From Ruminococcus sp. (GTDB lineage Bacteria > Bacillota > Clostridia > Oscillospirales > Ruminococcaceae), in NCBI RefSeq assembly GCF_019417665.1, contig NZ_DXUU01000011.1, positions 1 through 61,289 of the forward strand: 61,289 bases of DNA, written 5' to 3'. The position numbers and the translations under genes are program-made. A model generated the notes under the pieces. The model worked only from the letters and a program-made list of their open reading frames with translations. It did no database searches and had not been told where the DNA came from. Positions 26,179 to 34,725 of this stretch are shown piece after piece. Each line of letters begins with the position of its first letter. The first letter of the stretch is position 1.

Positions 26179-28788
26179 TTATTTCGACTTCTTCACAGCC
26201 GCCACAATCGCTTTTACGATCTGCACCAGCACCATAGAGCCAAAGCTAAATCCATACATTGCAGCAATGAGCACACCCGGCAGGTTATTTTCGATCTGGA
26301 ACAGACCATGCAGACCCGGAATCCACAGCACTGCATTGATGAGGATCATACCCACTGCAAATGCCATAAGACCAAACTTGTTGTTCCACAGACGCTTGGA
26401 AAAAATCACCGGTTCGTCTGCCTTACAGCTGAAACCGTGGAACAGTCGGGACATGCACAGCGTTGCAAACGCCATAGTCATTGCTGCACTGGCATTATGT
26501 GCACCATCGTAGAAATAACCAAGCAAGAATGCACCGATAGTTGCCAGACTGATGATAACACCGGAATAGCCCACACGCATGAGGAAGTCCTTTGTCAGAA
26601 TAGACTCTCCTGCCGGTCTGGGTTTCTTCTTCATGACAGAATCCATATGCGGTTCCAGTCCCAGAGCAATTGCCGGGAGAGAATCCGTCAGCAGATTGAT
26701 AAACAGCAGGTGTATTGCCGCAAAAGGCACCGGTAAACCTGCTAATGAGCAGAACAGCACGGCAATAATGCCGGCAAGATTGCCTGACAGCAGGAACAGA
26801 ATGGCTTTTTTGATATTCTCATAAATGTTTCGCCCATTCTTGACTGCCTTGACAATGGTAGCAAAATTGTCGTCCGTCAGGATCATGGCTGCCGCATCCT
26901 TGGAAACCTCCGTTCCCGTAATACCCATTGCCACGCCAACATCTGCCTGCTTCAATGCCGGTGCATCGTTGACGCCGTCACCAGTCATGGCAACAATATT
27001 ACCCCGAGTCTGCCATGCACGGACGATACGGATCTTGTGCTCCGGTGTCACACGGGCATAAACCGATTTGTCTGCCACAAAATCCACCAGCTGTTCATCT
27101 GTGTATGCATCCAGAGCAGAACCCTCTACAGCCTCTTCCGGCTTCTCCAGAATACCGATTTCCTTTGCAATAGCAGACGCTGTCACAATATGGTCGCCGG
27201 TAATCATAACTGGCTTAATGCCCGCAGACTTACACTCTGCAACTGCCTGCTTCGACTCCACACGAGGCGGATCCATCTCAGCCATCAGCCCTAAATAGGT
27301 CAGACCGTTTTCATCCTCTGCCGACAGCGTATCGCCGGAGAATTCCTTCGCCGCAAAACACAGCACGCGCAATCCCTGTTCGGAAAGCTGCTCTACTTGT
27401 TCCACGATCTCCTGCTTTTCTACCTGGGAACATGTCATCCGATCCAACAGCACATCTGCCGCACCCTTGGTGTACATTTTCCGTACTCCACCGCAGTCAT
27501 TCAGAGTAGACATGAGCTTCCGATCAGAATCAAAAGGAATTTCACTGATACGTGCACATTCCTGACGCATAGTCTCATCTGAGAGCCCATGATCCTGGGC
27601 AAACCGCACCAGTGCCGTCTCCGTGGGATCTCCGATTTCCACGCCGTCCTTAAAAGTCGCATCATTACATAATACCGAAGCCAGGATCAACTCATGCTCT
27701 GCTTCATTTTCCGGATTCACATCATCTGCCGTAATAATATGCTGCTGTGCCACAATTTTCCGGACAGTCATTTTGTTCTGCGTCAGAGTTCCGGTCTTAT
27801 CAGAACAAATGACAGATACAGAGCCTAAGCCCTCAACTGCCTGAAGTTTTCGCATAATGGCATTTTCACGGGACATTTTCTGTGTACCGAAAGAAAGCAC
27901 AATGGTGACAATGGAGCTGAGGGCTTCCGGAATCGCCGCAACTGCCAATGCAATGGCAAACATCAAGGAGTCCATAACAGCATTGAAGTTGATGCTGTCT
28001 GCACGCACCAGACTCAACACAAATACCAGAGCGCAGATCACCAGAATGGCCATAGAAAGCCGCTTGCCGAACTGATCCAGTGTCTTTTGCAGGGGTGTTT
28101 TTCTTGCCTCTGCATTCTGGATCAGCGTCGCAATTTTACCCACTTCCGTGCTCATGCCAATGTCTGTCACCACACAGGTACCACGGCCATAGGTAACAAA
28201 TCCGCCGGAATACACCATGTTTTTCCGATCAGCCAGAGGCACTTCACTAGTAATAAGATCAAGGCTCTTTTCCACATTGGTACTCTCACCAGTGAGCGCA
28301 CTTTCATTCGTTTGCAGTGATGCGCAGTCAATAAGTCTGCCGTCTGCCGGGATCTGGTCGCCAGCCTCCAGAAGCACCACATCACCCACAGTGATCTCCT
28401 CTGCCGCGAGCACCAGCTTTTCTCCACCACGCAATACCTTTGCTGTCGGAGATGAGAGTTTTTTTAGGTTAGACAAGGATTTCTCAGCCTTTACCGTCTG
28501 CACCGTGCCCAAAATGGCATTCATGGTAATGACGGCAATAATAACCAGAAAACTCTCCAGGTCCCCGGTAAATGCAGAGATCAAAGCAGCAACGATCAGA
28601 ATAATAACCAGAAAATCCTTGAACTGCTCCAGGAAGATCAGCCAGGTGGGTTTCTTCTTTCCCTCAGCAATGGCATTTTTTCCGTACTGCTCCGCATGTC
28701 TGGCAGCCGTCTCCGAAGAAAGCCCCTCAGGGCTGGTTTCCAGCTCACGGAAAATCTCCTCTGGCTGCTGCCGATAGCGTTCGTTCAT
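26179..28788 (-). CDS. P-type cation ATPase (Ca2+/Mn2+ class, P2-type)
   Basis: The 869-residue protein starts at 28788 (MNERYRQQPEEIFREL), where GGAA lies 8 nt upstream; an earlier ATG abuts the ribosome site. It has the N-terminal cation ATPase domain, the TGES motif of the actuator domain, the phosphorylation motif SDKTGTLTQNKMT, MTGDGVNDAPALKQAD, and about 10 spans with a C-terminal six-span block. Span 4 reads AIPEAL, as in SERCA/PMR1-type pumps that export Ca2+ or Mn2+. The leader carries a Mn2+-type yybP-ykoY riboswitch, so manganese export is the likelier role. It is monocistronic. Confidence 0.93.
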   Translation of the reverse strand: MNERYRQQPEEIFRELETSPEGLSSETAARHAEQYGKNAIAEGKKKPTWLIFLEQFKDFLVIILIVAALISAFTGDLESFLVIIAVITMNAILGTVQTVKAEKSLSNLKKLSSPTAKVLRGGEKLVLAAEEITVGDVVLLEAGDQIPADGRLIDCASLQTNESALTGESTNVEKSLDLITSEVPLADRKNMVYSGGFVTYGRGTCVVTDIGMSTEVGKIATLIQNAEARKTPLQKTLDQFGKRLSMAILVICALVFVLSLVRADSINFNAVMDSLMFAIALAVAAIPEALSSIVTIVLSFGTQKMSRENAIMRKLQAVEGLGSVSVICSDKTGTLTQNKMTVRKIVAQQHIITADDVNPENEAEHELILASVLCNDATFKDGVEIGDPTETALVRFAQDHGLSDETMRQECARISEIPFDSDRKLMSTLNDCGGVRKMYTKGAADVLLDRMTCSQVEKQEIVEQVEQLSEQGLRVLCFAAKEFSGDTLSAEDENGLTYLGLMAEMDPPRVESKQAVAECKSAGIKPVMITGDHIVTASAIAKEIGILEKPEEAVEGSALDAYTDEQLVDFVADKSVYARVTPEHKIRIVRAWQTRGNIVAMTGDGVNDAPALKQADVGVAMGITGTEVSKDAAAMILTDDNFATIVKAVKNGRNIYENIKKAILFLLSGNLAGIIAVLFCSLAGLPVPFAAIHLLFINLLTDSLPAIALGLEPHMDSVMKKKPRPAGESILTKDFLMRVGYSGVIISLATIGAFLLGYFYDGAHNASAAMTMAFATLCMSRLFHGFSCKADEPVIFSKRLWNNKFGLMAFAVGMILINAVLWIPGLHGLFQIENNLPGVLIAAMYGFSFGSMVLVQIVKAIVAAVKKSK

Positions 28789-28840
28789 ACACAACATTCC
28801 TTTCCTTTTGTAGCATTTTTGCGGTTCGGTTGACAAAAGC

Positions 28841-28917
28841 GGACAAACAAAAACGGCAAGCCTTTACGGAACCGACACCTATCTTGTCTGCCATGCTCCG
28901 TAAAAGTCTCGCCGTTT
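28841..28917 (-). terminator. Riboswitch-controlled terminator of the P-type ATPase leader
   Basis: AAACGGC pairs with GCCGTTT. Inside it TTTTACGGA, which includes the 3' strand of aptamer stem P1, pairs with TCCGTAAA; a T-run follows. Formation excludes P1, so ligand binding should prevent termination. Confidence 0.75.
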
Positions 28918-28995
28918 AGATATGAAGCGGGCTGCTTTCACAGCCGTACTGACGCCGCATAAACAGGGTTCCCCCTGCCAGCTACTCTCTTTTAC
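28900..28995 (-). promoter_or_regulatory. yybP-ykoY (Mn2+) riboswitch
   Basis: Stem P1 is GTAAAAG/CTTTTAC. The family-typical L1 GAGAGTAGC follows the 5' strand, and GGCGAGAC precedes the 3' strand. Between them lie two hairpins, as in the four-way layout of this class. It sits directly behind a consensus promoter and upstream of a P-type cation pump, the commonest target of Mn2+-sensing yybP-ykoY elements. Confidence 0.8.
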
Positions 28996-29001
28996 TCTAT
29001 T

Positions 29002-29030
29002 ATTATACCCAGATTCTTTCGTTTTGTCAA
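29002..29030 (-). promoter_or_regulatory. Promoter of the P-type ATPase gene
   Basis: TTGACA (29025-29030), a 17-nt spacer and TATAAT (29002-29007). Confidence 0.85.
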
Positions 29031-29079
29031 GAGGAATTTGAAATTTTTTTCAAATAACTGCCGAGATCATTTCTTTCTT

Positions 29080-29122
29080 CCACAAAAAACAAGACTGACA
29101 GCGCCAGAGCACCGTCAGTCTC
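29080..29122 (-). terminator. Terminator of the fumC-hdr-flx-frd operon
   Basis: AGACTGAC (29092-29099) pairs with GTCAGTCT (29114-29121). On the minus strand a T-rich run follows. Confidence 0.85.
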
Positions 29123-29154
29123 ATTTGATTTATCAAATAGAATTATCTCAGCAA

Positions 29155-30753
29155 TTAGTCATTGACCTTGCGAGCATAATCCGGCAGGAGCATCGGAGAA
29201 ACGGTATCTGCCTGAATACCAGCGTTTGCCAGTTCCTTTTCGAACTTTGCAACGTGATCCAGCGTCAGCTTTCCCACAACAACATCCTTTGCCTTTGCTG
29301 CAGCATACTTACCAGCGTTACGACCAAATACAATAACGTCTAGCAGAGAGTTACCCATCAGACGGTTACGGCCGTGCACACCACCAGCAGCCTCACCAGC
29401 AACAAACAGATTTTCCACGCAGGTCTGGCTGTCAGTGCCGACCTTTACGCCGCCGTTCTGATAGTGCAGTGTAGGATATACAATGATTGGCTGCTTACGG
29501 ATATCAATACCGTACTTGCCAAACATACGCAGCATAGCCGGGATGCGCTTTTCGATGGTACCCTCGCCGTTTTTCAGTTCGATCATCGGTGTGTCGAGCC
29601 ATACACCCTGACCCTCCGGTGTCTTGACCTGATTGCCGCGCTTGCACTCACGAATGATAGATGCAGCAGCAACATCACGGGTTTCCAGCGGATGCATGAA
29701 TACTTCACCGTTCACATTAACCAGCTTTGCGCCCAAAGAACGAACCTTTTCGGTAACCAATGCACCGAAGATCTGTTCCGGGAAAGCCGCACCAGTGGGG
29801 TGATACTGGAGCGTATCCTGATACAGCAGCGGAGCACCGACACGATATGCCAATACCAGACCATCTGCGGTTGCGCCATAATGGTTGGAAGTCGGGAATC
29901 CCTGATAGTGCATTCTGCCTGCACCACCGGTAGCGATGATAACGACCTTTGCCTTTGCAATCAGGATCTCGCCAGTTTCCATGTTTTGGAGAACAGCACC
30001 TGCGCAGTGACCCTTGTCGTCCATGATCAGCTCAATTGCAGAAGTGAAATCTACAACCGGAATCTCACGGTTCAGCACCTCGTCACGAAGTGTACGCATG
30101 ATCTCTGCACCGGAATAGTCCTTTGCAGCGTGCATTCTCTTGCGAGAAGTACCGCCGCCGTGGGTGGTGATCATGTTGCCTTCAGCGTCCTTATCGAACT
30201 CTACACCCAGTTCGTTCAGCCACTGGATGCAGTCCGGTGCCTCGGTAACCAGCTTGTAAACCAGTTCCTTGTCTGCTGCAAAGTGACCGCCGCCATAAGC
30301 GTCCAGGAAGTGCTGTGCCGGGGAATCGTTGGGCTTATCTGCAGCCTGGATGCCGCCTTCTGCCATCATGGTGTTTGCATCACCGATACGCAGCTTGGTT
30401 ACGATCATCACTTTTGCGCCTACATTGTCAGCTTCAATTGCAGCAGAAGCACCTGCGCCGCCGCCGCCGATGATCAGCACATCAGTCTCATAGTCCGGAC
30501 AGGACAGATCCGGCAGATCATCCTTGATACGACTGTCTGCCTGGAGCAGACGAACCAATTCCTTCGGAGCCTTTTCACCCTTGTTCGGACCAACAGTGAT
30601 GGTATCAAACTGGTCGGTACGATAGTCCGGGTGATATGTTTTCAGCAGGGTGTCCTTTTCCTCCGCAATCATTCTTCTCGGTTCCATTGCAGCATTTTCT
30701 GCTCTCGCAGCCTCTACCAGCTTAATGGATTCCAGCATTTCTTCAGTATACAT
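29155..30753 (-). CDS. frdA: Soluble fumarate reductase flavoprotein subunit
   Basis: This 532-residue protein has an unusual N-terminal extension of about 90 residues and then the FAD-binding GGGGAGA (96-102). Substrate-site residues of the fumarate reductase/succinate dehydrogenase family are present: H318 (QYHPTG), R359 (TRDVAAASI), H430 (PTLHYQNGG) and R464 (HGRNRLMGNSLLD). The position that carries the covalent FAD-histidine in membrane enzymes is Asn (N127 in DANTMMAEGG), so FAD should be non-covalent. In Escherichia coli FrdA, loss of that histidine keeps fumarate reduction but loses succinate oxidation. No Tat signal and no membrane-anchor gene are seen, so it is cytoplasmic. It is the last gene of the operon, 15 nt after frdB. 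Confidence 0.9.
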   Translation of the reverse strand: MYTEEMLESIKLVEAARAENAAMEPRRMIAEEKDTLLKTYHPDYRTDQFDTITVGPNKGEKAPKELVRLLQADSRIKDDLPDLSCPDYETDVLIIGGGGAGASAAIEADNVGAKVMIVTKLRIGDANTMMAEGGIQAADKPNDSPAQHFLDAYGGGHFAADKELVYKLVTEAPDCIQWLNELGVEFDKDAEGNMITTHGGGTSRKRMHAAKDYSGAEIMRTLRDEVLNREIPVVDFTSAIELIMDDKGHCAGAVLQNMETGEILIAKAKVVIIATGGAGRMHYQGFPTSNHYGATADGLVLAYRVGAPLLYQDTLQYHPTGAAFPEQIFGALVTEKVRSLGAKLVNVNGEVFMHPLETRDVAAASIIRECKRGNQVKTPEGQGVWLDTPMIELKNGEGTIEKRIPAMLRMFGKYGIDIRKQPIIVYPTLHYQNGGVKVGTDSQTCVENLFVAGEAAGGVHGRNRLMGNSLLDVIVFGRNAGKYAAAKAKDVVVGKLTLDHVAKFEKELANAGIQADTVSPMLLPDYARKVND

Positions 30754-30768
30754 TCTGCAGATCCTCCC

Positions 30769-31443
30769 TTACTTTTCGATTTCACGAGTGTTGTACATCT
30801 CACGGATAGCAGCATCATCCAGTGCCATATTTGCACGGATCGCTTCTTCGCACTTACCGTTTGCGATCTCTTCGACACGGTCAGCCAGATGCTGGCACTT
30901 CGGTGCAATGTACTTACCATTCAGGCGGCGAGCCAGCATTGCAACCTGAGGATGAGAGATACCAGCCGGGCAGCGAGAAGAGCAAACGCCGCACATAACG
31001 CAGTCAAAGGATTCTTCTGCGCACTTTGCATATTCCCCACGCTGTGCATATGCGATGTACTGCATTACATTCAGTTCCTGTGTACATGCGTTTGTACATG
31101 CATTACAGCCGATACACGAATAAATTTCTGGATAGGTCTTCATCATAACAGTCTCATCCGGACGCACCTCGTTGATATCATAAATCTCCTTGATCAACGG
31201 GAAAAACGGCAGCTGAGTGATGTACATGCCATCTACCACCTGTGTGGAGCAAGCCAGGCAGGTGTGCAGTTCTCTGTCGCCCTTGATACGGTAGATCGTA
31301 GCACACGCACCGCAGAAACCATTCCGGCAGCCGCAGCCTCGAACCAGTTTATAACCAGCATATTCCAAAGCCTTCATGATGGTCAGGCTGGCAGGTACCT
31401 CGTACTTCTTGCCCATCACGAACACATTAACCATCTGTTCCAT
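30769..31443 (-). CDS. frdB: Fumarate reductase iron-sulfur subunit
   Basis: This 224-residue protein has an N-terminal [2Fe-2S] domain (C37/C39/C44/C47 in GCGCRNGFCGAC, with C62 and C65 following). A ferredoxin-like domain carries two full CX2CX2CX3C motifs, C110-C120 and C148-C158. In quinone-reactive FrdB/SdhB the third motif has a non-cysteine (Val in E. coli) in the second position and holds [3Fe-4S]; here that position is C151, so [4Fe-4S] is expected, as in type E or thiol-linked enzymes. The first motif ends CTQ rather than CP. It wires FrdA to an electron donor, here most likely the Hdr/Flx proteins encoded upstream. Confidence 0.9.
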   Translation of the reverse strand: MEQMVNVFVMGKKYEVPASLTIMKALEYAGYKLVRGCGCRNGFCGACATIYRIKGDRELHTCLACSTQVVDGMYITQLPFFPLIKEIYDINEVRPDETVMMKTYPEIYSCIGCNACTNACTQELNVMQYIAYAQRGEYAKCAEESFDCVMCGVCSSRCPAGISHPQVAMLARRLNGKYIAPKCQHLADRVEEIANGKCEEAIRANMALDDAAIREMYNTREIEK

Positions 31444-31461
31444 GTGAATTCTCCTTTACCA

Positions 31462-32295
31462 TTAATATTCATTCGGCAGTTCGGACAGCTCATCAAAGCG
31501 GAATACCGGACCGTCCTTGCAGACATATTTGTCACCGATATTGCAACGACCGCACTTGCCGATACCGCACTTCATACGCAGCTCCATTGTGGTATACACC
31601 TGTGTCTCCTGGAAGCCCAGCTTTTTCAAACCATCCAGCGTAAACTTGATCATAATAGGAGGTCCGCAGATGAGAACTGTACGGTTCAGATCAGGCTTCA
31701 ACTCTTCCACATAGCTGGGGATAAAGCCAACGTGCCCATCCCAGCCTTCCTGAGGACGGTCGATGGTCAGATCCACTTTACAGTCCTGCTTCCATTCATC
31801 CAGAATTTCTTGATAATCTACCAGATCATCTGCCGAACGAGAACCATAAATGATATGCAGTGAGCCATAAGCATTGGGATCTTCTTTTTTCTTGTCACGG
31901 CAATAGTTAATGACAGAACGCAGCGGCGCCAGACCGATACCGCCGGCAATAAAGAGCAGATCCTTACCCTTTAGTTCCGTTTCTACGGGGAAATTCTTGC
32001 CATACGGTCCACGGATGGTCACCTGCTGACCAACATCCATCATGTGCAGCCAGCTGGTCAGGCAGCCGCACTTCTTGATACTGAATTCCATAAATTCAGT
32101 ATTTGTCGGCGAAGAGGTAATGGAAAACATACCCTCACCAACACCCGGAATAGAGAGCATTGCGCACTGACCGGGCATATGTTCAAAGACTTTTTTTCCG
32201 TCAAGGCCAACCACACGGAAGGTCTTGACATCCGGAGTGTCGATACGAATATCTGTGACAACGCCGACCTTCGGAATTAACGCTTCTTGTCTCAT
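31462..32295 (-). CDS. flxA: FlxA-like FAD/NAD(P)H oxidoreductase subunit
   Basis: This 277-residue ferredoxin-NADP reductase-like protein resembles PyrK, AsrB and FlxA. The flavin motif FSITSSP lies at 57-63, the pyridine-nucleotide motif AGGIGLAPLRS at 117-127 and CGPPIM at 210-215. The C-terminal [2Fe-2S] cysteines are C243, C248, C251 and C259. In FlxABCD-HdrABC complexes this subunit oxidises NADH and feeds electrons to HdrA through the Fe-S subunits. The gene overlaps flxB by 4 nt and precedes frdB by 18 nt. Confidence 0.88.
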   Translation of the reverse strand: MRQEALIPKVGVVTDIRIDTPDVKTFRVVGLDGKKVFEHMPGQCAMLSIPGVGEGMFSITSSPTNTEFMEFSIKKCGCLTSWLHMMDVGQQVTIRGPYGKNFPVETELKGKDLLFIAGGIGLAPLRSVINYCRDKKKEDPNAYGSLHIIYGSRSADDLVDYQEILDEWKQDCKVDLTIDRPQEGWDGHVGFIPSYVEELKPDLNRTVLICGPPIMIKFTLDGLKKLGFQETQVYTTMELRMKCGIGKCGRCNIGDKYVCKDGPVFRFDELSELPNEY

Positions 32296-33326
32296 TCGTG
32301 ATCCTCCCCCAGTGTCTTCATGACTTTTACAATGTTCATAGAAATCGGGCAGCTCTTCATGCAGCGGCCGCAGCCAACGCAGCCAAAAGTGCCCTCATTG
32401 TTTGCGGGATAATAAACCAACTTATGCATAAACCGCTGACGAAACCGTTCCAACTGTGTGGGACGGGGCTGACCGCCGGCAGTCTTTGTAAAGTCGGAAT
32501 ACATGCAGCTGTCCCAGCAGCGGAACCGCTGGATGCCATGACCCGTGTCATAATCACGGATATCATAGCACTGGCAGGTCGGGCACACAAAAGTACAAGT
32601 ACCGCAGCCCAGACATGCCTCAGACAATCCAGCCCACTTATCGGAATTGAACAATTCCATCAGCTTATCACCGCCGAACTTATCTGTAGACAGGTTCTTC
32701 AGCGGCAGCTTATCCAGCACCTTGCGGATATTCTCCTTCGCTGCATCGGCAGCATTATCAGCAGCATCTTCCAGCATAGGCAGAGATGCCAACAATGCCT
32801 CACCCTTTTCGGTATTTGCCTGCATCAGGATCTCATCGCCAGATTTCCAGCAGCTGATATCCCCTGCCGGCTCTGCGGCATCAATGCCGAATACCGAACA
32901 GAAACAAGTCTCGCTGGGCTTTCCGCACGCCATAGTCATGATCACGCCATGTTCCCGGCGGTTCTGATAGTAGCTGTCTACCGGATCGGACAGATAAACG
33001 CTGTCCAGAATCTTGAAGCTTGCTGCATCACAGGCACGCACGCCGAAGATCACAAAGTCCTCGCATTCCTCACGAATATCTTCGATCTCGATGGATTTTC
33101 CCTCTACCTTGAAGTTTGCCATACGTTCTACCTGCGGAAAGAAGAAATCCTTTGCACTGCGGACAGTATTGACAGCATCTGCTGCATAGACCGTTTCTGG
33201 TGTCCAAACAGCATATTTTGCGCCACGCTTTTCATCCGCACCGTCTGCTGTAGGCAGATAGAGCTTTTTTGTCTCTGCAATGGCAGCGAACAGCGCATCC
33301 AGATTCGAACATGAAACTTTTTTCAT
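32292..33326 (-). CDS. flxB: FlxB-like 4Fe-4S dicluster electron-transfer subunit
   Basis: This 344-residue protein has two C-terminal CX2CX2CX3C ferredoxin motifs (CLGCGTCTFVCP and CVGCGRCMKSCP) plus extra cysteines in a larger N-terminal domain. It resembles the beta subunit of sulfhydrogenase and anaerobic sulfite reductase subunit A. ATG at 33326 was chosen; a GTG lies just before it. The gene overlaps flxC and flxA by a few nt, showing tight coupling. I infer it relays electrons from FlxA. FlxB/FlxC naming between this and the next gene could be swapped. Confidence 0.8.
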   Translation of the reverse strand: MKKVSCSNLDALFAAIAETKKLYLPTADGADEKRGAKYAVWTPETVYAADAVNTVRSAKDFFFPQVERMANFKVEGKSIEIEDIREECEDFVIFGVRACDAASFKILDSVYLSDPVDSYYQNRREHGVIMTMACGKPSETCFCSVFGIDAAEPAGDISCWKSGDEILMQANTEKGEALLASLPMLEDAADNAADAAKENIRKVLDKLPLKNLSTDKFGGDKLMELFNSDKWAGLSEACLGCGTCTFVCPTCQCYDIRDYDTGHGIQRFRCWDSCMYSDFTKTAGGQPRPTQLERFRQRFMHKLVYYPANNEGTFGCVGCGRCMKSCPISMNIVKVMKTLGEDHE

Positions 33327-34300
33327 CACTTGCTGCCTCCTTTATATACAACATTCGGCTCGCAGTCTTCCTTTGTGAAGTTCACCAGCGGTGCACGGCT
33401 TCCTTCTTCTGCACCTGCCTGATATTCTCCATAATAGGTGTTGATATCCTTGATGAACTTGCGGTTCAGCAAGTGCAGCGGAATGTGCTGGGGACATACA
33501 CGAGAGCACTCGCCGCAGTCTGTGCACCGGCCGGCAACGTGGAATGCACGGATGATGTGGAACATATTCTCTTCGAAAGAATCTGCTGCAGCCTTCTGGG
33601 ACACGCCGGATGCCGGGTTGTCGAATACGCACTGCTCACAGCTGCATGCCGGGCACACATTGCGGCAGGCATTGCAGCGGATACAGCGGGAAAGTTCGCC
33701 GCGCCAGAAAGCAAAACGCTCATCGGGTGTCATTGCTTCCAGCTTTGCCACTTCATCAAATCGACCGCAATCCTCGTTTACGCTGCCGTTCTCACCCAGC
33801 ATTTCGTCGAATACGACTACTTCGTGGCTCTTGCAAACCTTGCAGCGTTCCAGCAGACAGTCCGCCTTGTTCAGGGTCACATCACCGTACATGGTATCCA
33901 CCTTTACGGTGTCACCCTCTGTGGAAACGCCCAGGATACCTTCTGCACCGGAAGCACGGACAGTGTCCGGATCCAGCTTTCCGTCACAAGGAATGCCGAT
34001 AATATATACATTTTCACGCTTGATACGGTGCTCTGTCAGCAACTGATTGAAGCTGTAGGAATCACATGGCTTCAGAAAAACCAGCGTTTTTCCTTCCAAT
34101 CTGGACAGCTTGATCAAATACTTCGACAGGTTGCTGCCGCAAAAATCGTGATATACAAAATCCTGTTCCAGAGCTTCCGCAGAATCAAACACAGCCGGTG
34201 TGGGATCATATACGAATTCACCGTTTTTCCAGCCCAGAACACGTACCACTGTACCGTCTGCCAGAAGCGCAGAGGCTCTTTTCATCATTTCGCTTTGCAT
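33326..34300 (-). CDS. flxC: FlxC-like 4Fe-4S dicluster electron-transfer subunit
   Basis: This 324-residue homologue of the neighbouring FlxB-like protein has CIRCNACRNVCPAC and CTDCGECSRVCP ferredoxin motifs in the C-terminal half, and a cysteine-containing core (LKPCDSYSFNQLL, GIPCDGKL, ERCKVCKSHE) in the N-terminal half. Two paralogous Fe-S subunits between the NADH-oxidising FlxA and the MvhD-like FlxD is the known FlxABCD arrangement. Start ATG 34300 follows GGAGG by 7 nt and overlaps flxD by 16 nt. Confidence 0.8.
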   Translation of the reverse strand: MQSEMMKRASALLADGTVVRVLGWKNGEFVYDPTPAVFDSAEALEQDFVYHDFCGSNLSKYLIKLSRLEGKTLVFLKPCDSYSFNQLLTEHRIKRENVYIIGIPCDGKLDPDTVRASGAEGILGVSTEGDTVKVDTMYGDVTLNKADCLLERCKVCKSHEVVVFDEMLGENGSVNEDCGRFDEVAKLEAMTPDERFAFWRGELSRCIRCNACRNVCPACSCEQCVFDNPASGVSQKAAADSFEENMFHIIRAFHVAGRCTDCGECSRVCPQHIPLHLLNRKFIKDINTYYGEYQAGAEEGSRAPLVNFTKEDCEPNVVYKGGSK

Positions 34301-34725
34301 CTCAGATCCTCCAGTCTCTTGTTCTCGCCCAGTGCTGTTACAGTTTCCACGAATTCATTCATAGTAGCTGCAAACTTTGCACCTTCTGCGGCGGATACCC
34401 ATTCTACACGGGTACGCTCTTTTTCGATACCCAGATAGTCGAGCATAGAGAAGAGCATGGTCATTCTGCGGCGTGCATAATAGTTACCGGTGGTGTAGTG
34501 ACAGTCACCCGGATGGCATCCGCAGAGAATCACGCCGTCTGCGCCGCGCTGAAAGGCACGCAGAATAAAGAGCGGATTCACACGGCAGGAGCAAGGGACA
34601 CGGATGATCTTGACATCTGCCGGATAGTTAGAGCGGTTGGTTCCCGCAAGATCAGCACCTGCATACGAACACCAGTTACAGCAGAATGCGACGATTTTCG
34701 GTCTAAATTCCTGATTTACTTGCAT
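34285..34725 (-). CDS. flxD: FlxD/MvhD-type iron-sulfur linker subunit
   Basis: This 147-residue protein starts at 34725 (MQVNQEFRPKIVAFCCNWC) after GGAGG; the longer open frame would run into hdrA. MvhD-family cysteines are seen in CCNWCSYAGAD (C15, C16, C19), PCSCRVN (C45, C47) and CGCHPGDCHY (C68, C70, C75). MvhD carries a [2Fe-2S] cluster and passes electrons from an electron-input module to HdrA. The gene overlaps the end of hdrA by 10 nt, as expected for stoichiometric subunits. Confidence 0.92.
   Translation of the reverse strand: MQVNQEFRPKIVAFCCNWCSYAGADLAGTNRSNYPADVKIIRVPCSCRVNPLFILRAFQRGADGVILCGCHPGDCHYTTGNYYARRRMTMLFSMLDYLGIEKERTRVEWVSAAEGAKFAATMNEFVETVTALGENKRLEDLRCKAK

Noticed and set aside
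29155..30753. FrdA as L-aspartate oxidase (NadB), which also lacks the FAD histidine
   Set aside because: It is followed by no nadA/nadC and is encoded next to a three-cluster Fe-S subunit, which NadB does not use.
29374..31863. 829-codon open frame on the plus strand opposite frdA, frdB and flxA
   Set aside because: It lies fully antisense to three clear genes, its composition is that of a shadow frame (Cys, His, Ile-rich) and it has no family motif or start signal.
32298..33314. 338-codon plus-strand frame opposite flxB
   Set aside because: A shadow of the Fe-S subunit; no ribosome site or motif.
32292..34300. FlxB/FlxC-like genes as anaerobic sulfite reductase AsrA
   Set aside because: No AsrC (siroheme subunit) is present, and the FlxD/HdrABC context fits the Flx module.
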